Assembly (NCBI GenBank): GCA_963650165.1
Contig: CAVJKX010000004.1
Location: 66,704 to 130,703 of the forward strand
From: F23-B02 sp963650165
GTDB taxonomy: Bacteria; Bacillota; Clostridia; Oscillospirales; Oscillospiraceae
Direction of reading: 5' to 3'
DNA: 64,000 nt
The translations under genes were made by a program, and so were the position numbers. The notes beneath the pieces were generated by a model. It saw nothing but the letters and a program-made list of their open reading frames with translations, ran no database searches and was not told the origin of the DNA. Position 1 is the first letter of the stretch. Each line of letters starts with the position of its first letter. Shown one piece after another: positions 33,962 to 42,163 of the stretch.

Positions 33962-35756
33962 AAAAGCAAACAGGCTGCCGCTGCTGCCGGGCGTTTATAT
34001 CATGCTCGACGCGGCGGGGCAGGTCATATATGTAGGCAAGGCCAAGAAGCTCAAAAACCGCGTGACGAGCTACTTCCGCGGCTCGCACCTGCCGAAGGTC
34101 GAGGCCATGGTGCAGAAGGTCGCCGACTTCAACGTCATCGTCGTAAACTCGGAGTTTGAGTCGCTGATCCTCGAAAACTCGCTTATAAAGCAGCATCAGC
34201 CGCATTATAATATCCTTTTGAAGGACGACAAGGGCTATCCCTTTATAAGGCTGGATAAAAAAGCGCCGTATCCGCGCTTTACCGTCACCTCCGCCGCAAA
34301 GAAGGACGGGGCGGTGTACTTCGGTCCCTTCGGAGGGCGCAGCGTTACGCACGATATAATCGACGCCGCATCCAAGGCTGTCGGCCTTGCGACCTGCTCA
34401 AAGCGCTTTCCGCGCGATATCGGCAGAGACAGACCCTGCCTGAACTACCACATGGGCAACTGCCGCGGCTGGTGCAGGGGAGAGCTCACGCAGGAGGAAT
34501 ACCGCCTCGCCGTCGAACAGGCCTGCCTCATTTTAAACGGACGCACCTCGGAGCTCATAGAGGAGCTCACGGCGAAAATGACCGAGGACGCAGAGCAGCT
34601 GCGCTTTGAGGCGGCGGCCGAAAAGCGCGACAGGATAAGAGCGATACAAAGCGTTTCAAACAAGCAGAAGGTCATAGCGACGGCCTTTTCCGATACCGAT
34701 GCCGTCGGCTTTTCACGCGGCGCAAAAAGCTGCTTCGTCGTTCTGCATTTTAACGGCGGCTCGCTCACGGGCAAGGACTTTGAGCTCGTTTCGGAGCCGC
34801 TTGAGAGCGACTGTGAGGCTGTCTCGGCCTATATCCGGCAGTATTACGCCCTGCGCGGCACGCTGCCGAAGAGCATACTCCTGCGCGAAATGCCGGAGGA
34901 TGCCGAGGCACTCGGTGAGCTGTTTGCGCAGATATCGGGCCACAGAGTGAGCATGGAAGCGCCGCAGAGGGGCGACAGGCTGCATCTTGTAGAGCGCGCG
35001 GAAATGAACGCGTCCGAGGAGATACTGCGCGCCACCACCGCCCAGCAGCGGCGCAGAAGTACGCTGCTGTGGCTTCAGAAGTCTCTGGAGCTGCCGGAGT
35101 ACCCCGAACGCATCGAGGCCTTTGACGTGTCAAACCTCGGCGATACGGGCATCGTGGCGGCAATGACGGTGCACCGCGGCGGCAAGCCCAGCAAGAAGGA
35201 CTACCGAAAATTCAGGATACGTGATCTTGAGATACGCGACGACTATGCAAGCATGTCGCAGGCTGTGTACCGCCGCTTTGCGCATTTGAAAAACGGCGAC
35301 GGCGGCTTTTCGGAAAAGCCGCAGCTGCTGCTCATCGACGGCGGCATGACCCATGCCGCGGCGGCCGAGAAAGCGCTCGGTGAGCTCGGCATAAGCGTGC
35401 CGGTGTTCGGCATGGTAAAGGATGACCGGCACAGAACCCGCGCACTCGTCACAGGCTCCGGGCACGAGATATGCATAAACGGTAATCCCGCGGCCTTTGC
35501 GCTCATCGGAAATATCCAGGAGGAAACGCACCGCTTTGCCATTGAATATCAGCGCTCGCTGCGGAACGAGAGCTTCGGTTCGGAGCTCGGCTCAATTCCC
35601 GGAGTGGGCAGCGTCAGGAAAAACGAGCTGCTGCGGCACTTCAAAACGCTCAAGGCGATAAAGGCCGCAAGCGTGGACGAGCTGTGCGCCGCCGTTCCGA
35701 GGAACACGGCGAGGGCGGTTTACGAATACTATCATAAAAACGAGGATAAGACATGA
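33942..35756 (+). CDS. uvrC: UvrABC system protein C
   Basis: 604-aa excision nuclease subunit making both incisions in nucleotide excision repair. N-terminal GIY-YIG nuclease (LPGVYIMLDAAG, VIYVGKAKKLKNRV), a UVR motif at ~200-235 (QLRFEAAAEKRDRI) for UvrB contact, the RNase H-like domain (IEAFDVSNLGDTGIVAAMTV) and a C-terminal helix-hairpin-helix (SIPGVGSVRKNELLRHF). Start chosen at ATG 33942 with GAGGGA upstream. Followed by rsmD with an ATGA overlap. Confidence 0.96.
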   Translation: MREKLLEKANRLPLLPGVYIMLDAAGQVIYVGKAKKLKNRVTSYFRGSHLPKVEAMVQKVADFNVIVVNSEFESLILENSLIKQHQPHYNILLKDDKGYPFIRLDKKAPYPRFTVTSAAKKDGAVYFGPFGGRSVTHDIIDAASKAVGLATCSKRFPRDIGRDRPCLNYHMGNCRGWCRGELTQEEYRLAVEQACLILNGRTSELIEELTAKMTEDAEQLRFEAAAEKRDRIRAIQSVSNKQKVIATAFSDTDAVGFSRGAKSCFVVLHFNGGSLTGKDFELVSEPLESDCEAVSAYIRQYYALRGTLPKSILLREMPEDAEALGELFAQISGHRVSMEAPQRGDRLHLVERAEMNASEEILRATTAQQRRRSTLLWLQKSLELPEYPERIEAFDVSNLGDTGIVAAMTVHRGGKPSKKDYRKFRIRDLEIRDDYASMSQAVYRRFAHLKNGDGGFSEKPQLLLIDGGMTHAAAAEKALGELGISVPVFGMVKDDRHRTRALVTGSGHEICINGNPAAFALIGNIQEETHRFAIEYQRSLRNESFGSELGSIPGVGSVRKNELLRHFKTLKAIKAASVDELCAAVPRNTARAVYEYYHKNEDKT

Positions 35757-36295
35757 GAATAATAAGCGGAACAAAGCGCGGCAAAAAGCTCAGAGAGCCG
35801 GACAGCTATGATATACGCCCTACGACCGACATGGTCAAGGAGTCGATGTTCAACATCGTCCAGTTTGACATTGAGGGCAGGCGGGTGCTCGACCTTTTTG
35901 CCGGCACGGGTCAGCTCGGCCTTGAATGCCTCAGCCGCGGCGCGAAGGAGGTCACCTTCGTTGACCAGAGCAGGGAGGCCATAGCCATTGTAAAGCAGAA
36001 TATAAAAAGCTGCGGCTTTGAAGCGCGCGTCATCCAGAGCGACTCGATAGCCTTCCTTGAGCGCGGCGCGAAGTTCGACCTCATACTGCTCGATCCGCCC
36101 TATGCGACAAATCTTATCGACAGAGCGCTGCAAATTATCAATTCCGTTGACATCTTGACGGAAAGTGGTATAATTATGTGCGAAAGTGGGCGCGAAAAGC
36201 CCATGCCGGAGATGAATATGCCCTACTTTAAGTGTAAGGAGTACAACTACGGCAAAGTTAAGCTTACTACTTACAGCAGGGAGACAAACAAATGA
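35753..36295 (+). CDS. rsmD: 16S rRNA (guanine-966-N2)-methyltransferase RsmD
   Basis: 180-aa SAM-dependent methyltransferase. MRIISGTKRGKKL and RPTTDMVKESMFNIV at the N-terminus, SAM motif VLDLFAGTGQLGLECLSRGA, catalytic DPPY in LILLDPPYA. It modifies G966 in 16S rRNA. Coupled to uvrC and coaD by 4-base overlaps at both ends; the rsmD-coaD pairing is common in Firmicutes. Confidence 0.95.
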   Translation: MRIISGTKRGKKLREPDSYDIRPTTDMVKESMFNIVQFDIEGRRVLDLFAGTGQLGLECLSRGAKEVTFVDQSREAIAIVKQNIKSCGFEARVIQSDSIAFLERGAKFDLILLDPPYATNLIDRALQIINSVDILTESGIIMCESGREKPMPEMNMPYFKCKEYNYGKVKLTTYSRETNK

Positions 36296-36783
36296 GTCTT
36301 GCAATATGCCCCGGCAGCTTTGACCCCATAACGCTCGGCCACCTCGATATCATCCGCCGCTCGGCGAAGATATTCGATAAGGTTATAGTGTGCATCATGT
36401 TCAATTCAACGAAAACCAAGCCCATGTTCACTATAGACGAGCGTGTCGAAATGGTGAAAAAAGTGGTAGGGGATCTTCCCAACGTCGAGGTCGACACCTC
36501 CGACGGGCTGCTTGCCGAGTACGCAAAGCGCTTCGAGGGCGCCGTGCTGGTAAAGGGAATGAGGGCCACCTCCGATTTTGAATACGAATTTCAGATGAAC
36601 CTTATCAATAAGAAAATAAATCCCGCGCTTGAAACGATGTTTCTTGCGGCAAGCGAAAAATATACGTTCCTGAGCTCATCCGTCGTGCGCGAAATGGCGT
36701 CGTACGGCGCCGATCTCTCGGGCTTTGTCCCCTGCGAGATCAAGGAAGAGATAGCTCGGAAGGCTAAGTTATGGAGGCATTGA
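36292..36783 (+). CDS. coaD: Phosphopantetheine adenylyltransferase
   Basis: 163-aa enzyme for the fourth step of coenzyme A synthesis, adenylation of 4'-phosphopantetheine. Class motif ICPGSFDPITLGHLDII with the T-x-G-H nucleotide site, and EKYTFLSSSVVREMASYGAD near the C-terminus. Normal length. Overlaps rsmD by ATGA; the next gene starts 1 base after its stop. Confidence 0.96.
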   Translation: MSLAICPGSFDPITLGHLDIIRRSAKIFDKVIVCIMFNSTKTKPMFTIDERVEMVKKVVGDLPNVEVDTSDGLLAEYAKRFEGAVLVKGMRATSDFEYEFQMNLINKKINPALETMFLAASEKYTFLSSSVVREMASYGADLSGFVPCEIKEEIARKAKLWRH

Positions 36784-36784
36784 T

Positions 36785-37294
36785 ATGAGCGAGAAAAATG
36801 TTGAGGTAATGGACCTTATCGAGACCCTGTACAACATGGTGACGGAGGCCTGGGGCGTTCCTCTCGGAAACGATAAGTGCATCGTCGAGAGAGAAAACGT
36901 TCTGGAGATACTCAATGAGATAAAAACGCGCATCCCCGTGGAGCTTGCGGAGGCAAAGCGCCTTGTGTCCGCGCGCGACGAGTTTATCGGCAACGCAAAG
37001 CGCGAGGCGGAGTCGATCCGCAAAAACGCTGAGGATAAGGCCCGCGCCATGCTCGAGGAGCAGGAGATCGTGCGCGTTGCAAAGCAGCACAGCACGGAGC
37101 TTGTGAACAATGCCGAGTATAAGTCCAAGGAGCTGCGCCGCGTTGCAAACGAATATGTCGACGAGATACTCCGCCGCACGGAGGAGACCGTAGGCGCCGC
37201 CCTCAAGAGCATAAACCAGTCCAGAGCCAGCTTCCGCAGCCTCGCAGGCTCCGCGGCTCCCGCGCAGCCCGTAAGCCAGGACGAGGAAGAGTAA
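36785..37294 (+). CDS. Coiled-coil protein of unknown function
   Basis: 169-aa soluble protein. Residues ~55-150 are heptad-rich and highly charged (EAKRLVSARDEFIGNAKREA and onward), typical of a long coiled coil; the ~30-residue head (VMDLIETLYNMVTEAWGVPL) looks like a small folded cap, and the tail is Ser/Ala/Pro-rich. I recall similar coiled-coil genes downstream of coaD in clostridia but cannot name the family. Possible DivIVA-like or scaffold role; not supported beyond shape. It ends at a strong terminator. Confidence 0.7.
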   Translation: MSEKNVEVMDLIETLYNMVTEAWGVPLGNDKCIVERENVLEILNEIKTRIPVELAEAKRLVSARDEFIGNAKREAESIRKNAEDKARAMLEEQEIVRVAKQHSTELVNNAEYKSKELRRVANEYVDEILRRTEETVGAALKSINQSRASFRSLAGSAAPAQPVSQDEEE

Positions 37295-37311
37295 ACAATA
37301 ATACAAAGCCA

Positions 37312-37344
37312 AACGGAGACACGAAAACGTGCCTCCGTTTTTTG
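37312..37344 (+). terminator. Rho-independent terminator after the uvrC-coaD operon
   Basis: AACGGAG-x-CACG paired with CGTG-x-CTCCGTT around an AAAA loop, with one internal mismatch, then a six-base T run. Confidence 0.9.
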
Positions 37345-37352
37345 CGCGAAAA

Positions 37353-37477
37353 TTCAGGCGTCACCCAAACGGATGACGCCTGAACTTAGGGAAGGAATAA
37401 GGAAGGAGAATAATGATTGGTAAAGCTGATTGAGGGGTATCCGGAAGTCCGGGGCATCTGAAACCCGGACCTCCGGA
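37353..37477 (-). terminator. Two hairpins downstream of the CoA-transferase gene
   Basis: The convergent intergenic region 37295-37513 holds two further hairpins. The one at 37353-37384 has 11-bp arms and, read on the minus strand, is followed by ATTTTC, so it can terminate the leftward acyl-CoA operon. The one at 37440-37477 has 14-base arms with a single mismatch and a 10-base loop but no T run on either side. The rest of the region is purine-rich and shows no gene. Confidence 0.7.
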
Positions 37478-37513
37478 ATATATGGGGGAAGAGGATAAAG
37501 AGAATAAGCTGTA

Positions 37514-38770
37514 TCAGATGAGGTTCTTTTCCCTGAGCTCGGCTATCTTTGCGTCGTCGTAGCCCAGAATACCCTTGAGTATCGAGTCAGTATCCTGACC
37601 GAGCTTCGGAGCGCCGCGCCATACCTGGCCGGGGGTGCCGGACAGCTTGGGAACGATGCCGAAAGCGGTGATGTCCTTGTCGAGGGTCTGATCGTGGTAT
37701 TCGATGAAGTCTCCGCGGCTCTGATAGTGGGGATTCTCCAGGCAGTCCTTTGCGCCCATTACGCGGCTGCAGGGAACTTTGAATTTTGCCATTGCGTCCT
37801 CGATCTCCTGTGCGGTGTGAGCTGCGCACCACTCGATGACCTTTGCGTCGAGCTCGCGACCCTTTTCGGAGGCGACGGCCTCGATGCCGGAGGAGCAATC
37901 CTTGTAGTTGAAGTACTCAAGGTCGAAGCCGAGTGCCTGAATGGCTCTCTTGTAGACGCCGGGGCCGAATGCGCCGACCGCAACATCGTAGCCGTCCTTG
38001 GACTTGAACAGACCGTAGGGCTGGAACGCCGCGGACTTGTTGCCCGAGCGGCCGTTCTGGCGGCCTGCCATGGTGTAGGAGGTGTACAGGTCGCAGCAGT
38101 AGCTTGCCTGGACCTCGAACTGTGCAACGTCGACTACCTGACCCTTGCCGGTCTTGAGGACGTTGATATATGCCGCCAGCACGCCGAATACGGCTGCGTA
38201 TGCGGAGGTGAAGTCGTTGAGCCAGGGCTTGCCGACGACGGGGTCGCCGTCCTTTTCGCCGTTGAGGCCCATCCAGCCGGAGAATGCCTGACCGATCATG
38301 TCGTAGGAGGCTCTGTCGCAGTACTCGGGCAGACCGCCGAATGCGGGGTTGCCGTAGCCGCTTATGTGGGCGATGATCAGACGGGGGTTGACCTCGAGCA
38401 GATCCTCGTCGCGGATGCCGAGCTTCTCGAGCCAGACCATGTTCTCCATGAACACGTCGGCTTCCTTGATAAGGCCGTAGAACAGCTCCTTGACCTCGGG
38501 GTGCTTGAGGTTGAGCTCAAGGGAGAGGGAGAGCTTGTTGCGTCCGTCCTGCGCCCAGGAGGTGCTGACGACCTTGTCGTCTTCCTTTGCGAAGGGGGCG
38601 AGAACGCGGAGCGTGTCGCCAACGCCGGGACGCTCGATGTGGATGACCTCTGCACCGAAGTCAGCCAGCAGAGTCGCGGCGAAGGGCATTGCTATGAGAG
38701 AGCCGGTGTCTATAACGCGCATTCCTGCGAAAGGACCGTATCCGGGAATAAGAGATTTACGTTCACTCAT
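37514..38770 (-). CDS. CaiB/BaiF-family (family III) CoA-transferase
   Basis: 418-aa family III CoA-transferase, moving CoA between carboxylic acids through an enzyme-bound anhydride on an aspartate. The N-terminus GMRVIDTGSLIAMPFAATLL and FGAEVIHIERPGVGDTLR is the family start. RASYDMIGQAFSGWMGLNGE and WLNDFTSAYAAVFGVLAAYI, GKGQVVDVAQFEV resemble the carnitine CoA-transferase branch; I did not fix the catalytic Asp with certainty. It is the last gene of the acd-etfB-etfA operon. It probably activates the enoic acid reduced by the operon and recycles CoA from the product. Crotonobetaine/carnitine-like or aryl-acrylate substrates are both possible. Confidence 0.9.
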   Translation of the reverse strand: MSERKSLIPGYGPFAGMRVIDTGSLIAMPFAATLLADFGAEVIHIERPGVGDTLRVLAPFAKEDDKVVSTSWAQDGRNKLSLSLELNLKHPEVKELFYGLIKEADVFMENMVWLEKLGIRDEDLLEVNPRLIIAHISGYGNPAFGGLPEYCDRASYDMIGQAFSGWMGLNGEKDGDPVVGKPWLNDFTSAYAAVFGVLAAYINVLKTGKGQVVDVAQFEVQASYCCDLYTSYTMAGRQNGRSGNKSAAFQPYGLFKSKDGYDVAVGAFGPGVYKRAIQALGFDLEYFNYKDCSSGIEAVASEKGRELDAKVIEWCAAHTAQEIEDAMAKFKVPCSRVMGAKDCLENPHYQSRGDFIEYHDQTLDKDITAFGIVPKLSGTPGQVWRGAPKLGQDTDSILKGILGYDDAKIAELREKNLI

Positions 38771-38809
38771 TTTAATTAGCTCCTTTTCAGATAATTTTAA
38801 AAGCGTTTT

Positions 38810-39805
38810 TTACTTTCTTTTCTTTATCTCCTCGATTATTGCCGGCACGAGGCTGCGGTAATCGGCAACGGCGCCGTAGTGGGAGATATCGAAGATGGGA
38901 ACGCCGGGGGTGTGGTTGATGCTGATGATGCACTTGGAGTTCTGCATACCGACCTGATACTGAACGGAACCGGAGATGGCGATGTTTATGATGTGATCGG
39001 GCTTTACGGTAGCGCCGGACTGACCGATCTGCTCCTCGTGGGGCAGCCAGCCGTTATCGACCAGCGGCCTGGAAGCCGCGACCTGACCGCCGAGAAGCTC
39101 CGCAAGCTCGCCGAGCATCTTGAGGTCGTCCTCGCTCTTTATGCCGCGTCCGCCGCAGACAAGCAGATCCGCCTTGTCGATGGGCTCACGGTCGGAGACC
39201 TTCTGAGTTACCTCAAGGACCTCATAGCAGTCCTCTGCGCAGACGCTGACGCTCTCGGTGATGACCTCGCCCTGACGGCTCTCGTCGGCCTCGAGGGGAA
39301 CGAACATCTTGGGACGCACGGTCGCCATCTGCGGACGGCACTCGAGAATGACGATGTGAGCCAGGATGCTGCCGCCGTATGCGGGAGTGGTCTGGTAGAA
39401 CACGTCGTCCTCGTCGTAGCCGAGGTCTATCGCATCGGCGGTGAGGCCGGTCCTGAGGGAGACCATCACGCGGGGAGCGAAATCGCGGCCGAGGCTCGTT
39501 GCGCCGTAGAGAATGATCGAGGGCTTGTACTTTTCGGCAAGCTTGGTCATTGCCTGCTGATAGGGGCGTGCGCTGTAGCTCTCGAGCGCGGGATCCTCCG
39601 CGACGATGACCTTGTCGGCACCGTGTGCGATGAGGGTCGAGGCCAGAGCCTTGACGCCGTTTCCGAGAAGAATCGCGTAAATGTCCTCGCCGTTGTGAGC
39701 CTTCAGCTCCTGAGCCTTAGCCAGAAGCTCGAGAGTTACGTGGTTGAGAACACCGTTCTGCTGCTCGGCAAATATCCATATGCCTTTGTAATCTTCCTTT
39801 GCCAT
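38810..39805 (-). CDS. etfA: Electron-transfer flavoprotein alpha subunit
   Basis: 331-aa FAD-binding subunit. The C-terminal FAD domain is complete: LLVCGGRGIKSEDDLKMLGE, AASRPLVDNGWLPHEEQIGQ and SGATVKPDHI, then AISGSVQYQVGMQ. With EtfB it carries electrons to or from the neighbouring acyl-CoA dehydrogenase. It lies 12 bases after etfB and 39 bases before the CoA-transferase gene. Confidence 0.95.
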   Translation of the reverse strand: MAKEDYKGIWIFAEQQNGVLNHVTLELLAKAQELKAHNGEDIYAILLGNGVKALASTLIAHGADKVIVAEDPALESYSARPYQQAMTKLAEKYKPSIILYGATSLGRDFAPRVMVSLRTGLTADAIDLGYDEDDVFYQTTPAYGGSILAHIVILECRPQMATVRPKMFVPLEADESRQGEVITESVSVCAEDCYEVLEVTQKVSDREPIDKADLLVCGGRGIKSEDDLKMLGELAELLGGQVAASRPLVDNGWLPHEEQIGQSGATVKPDHIINIAISGSVQYQVGMQNSKCIISINHTPGVPIFDISHYGAVADYRSLVPAIIEEIKKRK

Positions 39806-39817
39806 ATCAGCACCTCC

Positions 39818-40603
39818 TCAGACAAGATGCTCGCTTGCGAGCATATCAACGAACTGGACTGCCATTTCCTCGGCAGAGCCTTCAAAGTATTTGGTATCGG
39901 TATTGCGCTTGGGCGGCTCGAAAACCTTCTTGGTGGAGGAGGGGGAGCCGGGGATGCCGGTGCGGGTGGTGTCGGCCTCGAGAGCCTCCGCATTCCAGAC
40001 CGTTCTGGGCTTTTTGAGCGCCTTCATGATGTTGATGGGGGTCGCGTAGCGCGGGGTGTTTATCTCGCCGCATACGGTGACCAGTGCGGGGAGCTTTGCT
40101 CTTACGCGCTGGGTGCAGTCCTCAAGATTGCGGTCGCATACTACCCAGCCGTCCTGCACGTCGATGCTCGTTGCGAGGGTGATCTGCGGGATGTTGAGGT
40201 AAGCTGCGGCTGCGGGGCCGGTCTGTGCGGTGTCGCCGTCAACGGCGTGGCGGCCGAACAGCAGCAAGTCGTAGTCGCCGATCTTCTCGGCGGCCTTTGC
40301 GAGGGTGTATGCCGTTGCGAGGGTGTCCGCACCGCCGAATGCGCGGTCGGACAGCAGGTATGCCTCATCGCAGCCGAGAGCAAGGGCCTTTTTCAGCACG
40401 TCCTCAGCCTGCGGGGGACCCATGCTTATCGCAGCGACGGTAGCGCCGTACTTTTCCTTGAGCTGTATCGCCGCCTCAACGGCGTTCGCGTCGAGGGGGT
40501 TTATCATGCTCTGCACGCCCTCGCGCTTGAGGTTGCCGGTTTTGGGATCGAGCTTAACGTCGTCCGTATCGGGAACCTGCTTGACAAAAACCAATATCTT
40601 CAT
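39818..40603 (-). CDS. etfB: Electron-transfer flavoprotein beta subunit
   Basis: 261-aa subunit starting MKILVFVKQVPDTDDVKLDP. The loop reading GRHAVDGDTAQTGP resembles the DGDTAQ-x-GP form that I associate with NADH-oxidising, electron-bifurcating ETFs, rather than the form that holds AMP in mitochondrial-type ETFs. If so, the complex may couple enoyl-CoA reduction by NADH to ferredoxin reduction. That is inference from a short motif. GGAGA lies upstream of the ATG at 40603. Gap to acd is 19 bases. Confidence 0.94.
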   Translation of the reverse strand: MKILVFVKQVPDTDDVKLDPKTGNLKREGVQSMINPLDANAVEAAIQLKEKYGATVAAISMGPPQAEDVLKKALALGCDEAYLLSDRAFGGADTLATAYTLAKAAEKIGDYDLLLFGRHAVDGDTAQTGPAAAAYLNIPQITLATSIDVQDGWVVCDRNLEDCTQRVRAKLPALVTVCGEINTPRYATPINIMKALKKPRTVWNAEALEADTTRTGIPGSPSSTKKVFEPPKRNTDTKYFEGSAEEMAVQFVDMLASEHLV

Positions 40604-40622
40604 TTCGATCTCTCCGATTCAA

Positions 40623-41756
40623 TTACTTTGCGAGGACAGCGCCGCTGATGACCATGCGCTGGATCTCGCTGGTGCCTTCGCCGATCTCGAGCAGCTTTGC
40701 GTCGCGGTAGAAGCGCTCGACGTGGAACTCACGGCTGTAGCCGTTGCCGCCGAGGACCTGGATGCACTCGTCGCAGATCTCGCAGCACCACTTGGAGCTC
40801 ATGAGCTTGAGCATTGCGGCCTCTACGGTGTGGCGCTGACCCTCGCTCTTCATCTGGGCGGTATCCCATACCATCAGATCCATTGCGCGGATCTTTGCCG
40901 CCATGTCGGCGAACTTGAATGCAACGCCCTGGTACTTTGCGATGGGCTTGCCGAAGGTGACGCGCTCGTTTGCGTAGTTCTTTGCGACCTCCATTGCATG
41001 CTGCGAAAGGCCGGATGCAATAGCGCCGATGGAGATGCGCGCGCCGTCAAGAGCCATCATTGCGATCTTGAAGCCTGCGCCTTCCTTGCCGACCAGTGCG
41101 TCTGCGGGAAGCTTGATGTTGTCGAAGCTCAGCTCGCAGGTAGCGCTGCCGCACATGCCCATCTTGTGCTCGAACTTACCGACGGTCAGACCCTCCGCGT
41201 CCTTGGGGACGATGAAAACGCTGATGCCCTTGGCGCCCGCTTCGGGATCGGTCTTGGCCATGATCAGGTAGTAGTCTGCAACGCCGGAGTTGGTGATCCA
41301 CGCCTTGCCGCCGTTGAGAACGTAGCTGCCGTCGGCCTGCTTTGCGGCAACGGACTTGATCGCGGCCGCGTCGGAGCCTGCGTTGGACTCGGTCAGGCCG
41401 AATGCGAAGATCTTGCCTTCCGCCGCGAGGGGGAGGTAATGATTTTTCTGCTCCTCGGTGCCGTGAACATAGATCATGTCGGCAGCCAGCCAGTCGGCGT
41501 CAAGGAACAGAGCAACGGAAGCGCTGCCCTTTGCGATCTCGTTGATGACGATCTCGCTCATGACTGCGTCACCGCCGCCGCCGCCGTACTGCTCGGGGAG
41601 GTGAATGCCCATCAGGCCTGCTTCGCACAGCTTCTTATGAACGCCCCAGTCAAAACCGTTTTCGTCCATCCATTTGTCGCGGGGCTCGACCTCGTTTTTG
41701 GTGAACTCTCTAACCATGTCACGGATCATGATCTGCTCTTCTGTGAACTTGAACAT
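40623..41756 (-). CDS. Acyl-CoA dehydrogenase (EtfAB-linked)
   Basis: 377-aa flavin acyl-CoA dehydrogenase, first gene of the leftward operon. Family motifs: GIHLPEQYGG, FGLTESNAGSDAAA, NGGKAWITNSG, MGMCGSATCELSFDNI and the C-terminal GEGTSEIQRMVI with the usual catalytic-glutamate position. The start at ATG 41756 (MFKFTEEQ) has GGAG 10 bases upstream; an in-frame ATG at 41777 precedes that site. With EtfAB it may act in vivo as an enoyl-CoA reductase, but direction and chain specificity are not evident from sequence. Confidence 0.93.
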   Translation of the reverse strand: MFKFTEEQIMIRDMVREFTKNEVEPRDKWMDENGFDWGVHKKLCEAGLMGIHLPEQYGGGGGDAVMSEIVINEIAKGSASVALFLDADWLAADMIYVHGTEEQKNHYLPLAAEGKIFAFGLTESNAGSDAAAIKSVAAKQADGSYVLNGGKAWITNSGVADYYLIMAKTDPEAGAKGISVFIVPKDAEGLTVGKFEHKMGMCGSATCELSFDNIKLPADALVGKEGAGFKIAMMALDGARISIGAIASGLSQHAMEVAKNYANERVTFGKPIAKYQGVAFKFADMAAKIRAMDLMVWDTAQMKSEGQRHTVEAAMLKLMSSKWCCEICDECIQVLGGNGYSREFHVERFYRDAKLLEIGEGTSEIQRMVISGAVLAK

Positions 41757-41787
41757 TTTCTTCAGGCTCCTTTTCATAAAAATAATG

Positions 41788-41848
41788 TGTTACATAACAG
41801 TTCGTACTTTGTGGGATATTTAAGGTTTAACTGTTACAATGCTGTAAC
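41788..41848. repeat. TGTTA inverted repeats in the leader of the acyl-CoA operon
   Basis: TGTTA-CA-TAACA (41788-41799) and GTTACA-ATGC-TGTAAC (41833-41848) are perfect short palindromes of related sequence, 45 bases apart, in the ~135-base leader between the promoter and the acd start. They could be operators for the divergently encoded regulator or RNA hairpins. Confidence 0.5.
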
Positions 41849-41896
41849 TACTTGAGGAATACAGCCTGCTGCCAGGCCAACCCTTTTGCTGTGAAA

Positions 41897-41925
41897 ATAA
41901 TAACATGACTGCAACAGAGTGTCAA
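41897..41925 (-). promoter_or_regulatory. Promoter of the acd-etfB-etfA-CoA-transferase operon
   Basis: On the minus strand a consensus -35 TTGACA (41920-41925), 17-base spacer and -10 TATTAT (41897-41902). This is among the best promoters in the window. It predicts a leader of about 135 bases before the acd ATG at 41756. The stretch 41930-42100, between the two divergent promoters, is AT-rich without a further clear element. Confidence 0.85.
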
Positions 41926-42100
41926 CACCAAAAACAAAAAGTTAATCGTTTTCGGCTTTCTGCCATATTCACGTCCAAAAATTAGCAAACGAGGGGCAAT
42001 ATTCTACAACAGATTACCACTGAATAGGGTGCTCAAAAAGAAAGTGTTTTATTCTGTTATAATATTAACTTGAAATTTATGAACAAATATCTGAAAATGC

Positions 42101-42129
42101 TTGCTATAAGCGGCTCTTGTCGGTATAAT
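42101..42129 (+). promoter_or_regulatory. Promoter of the HTH-DRTGG-CBS-hotdog regulator
   Basis: TTGCTA (42101-42106), 17-base spacer, perfect TATAAT (42124-42129), about 35 bases before the ATG at 42164. Confidence 0.65.
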
Positions 42130-42163
42130 AACCGTACAGATATAAAAGGGCGTGGGATTTGCA

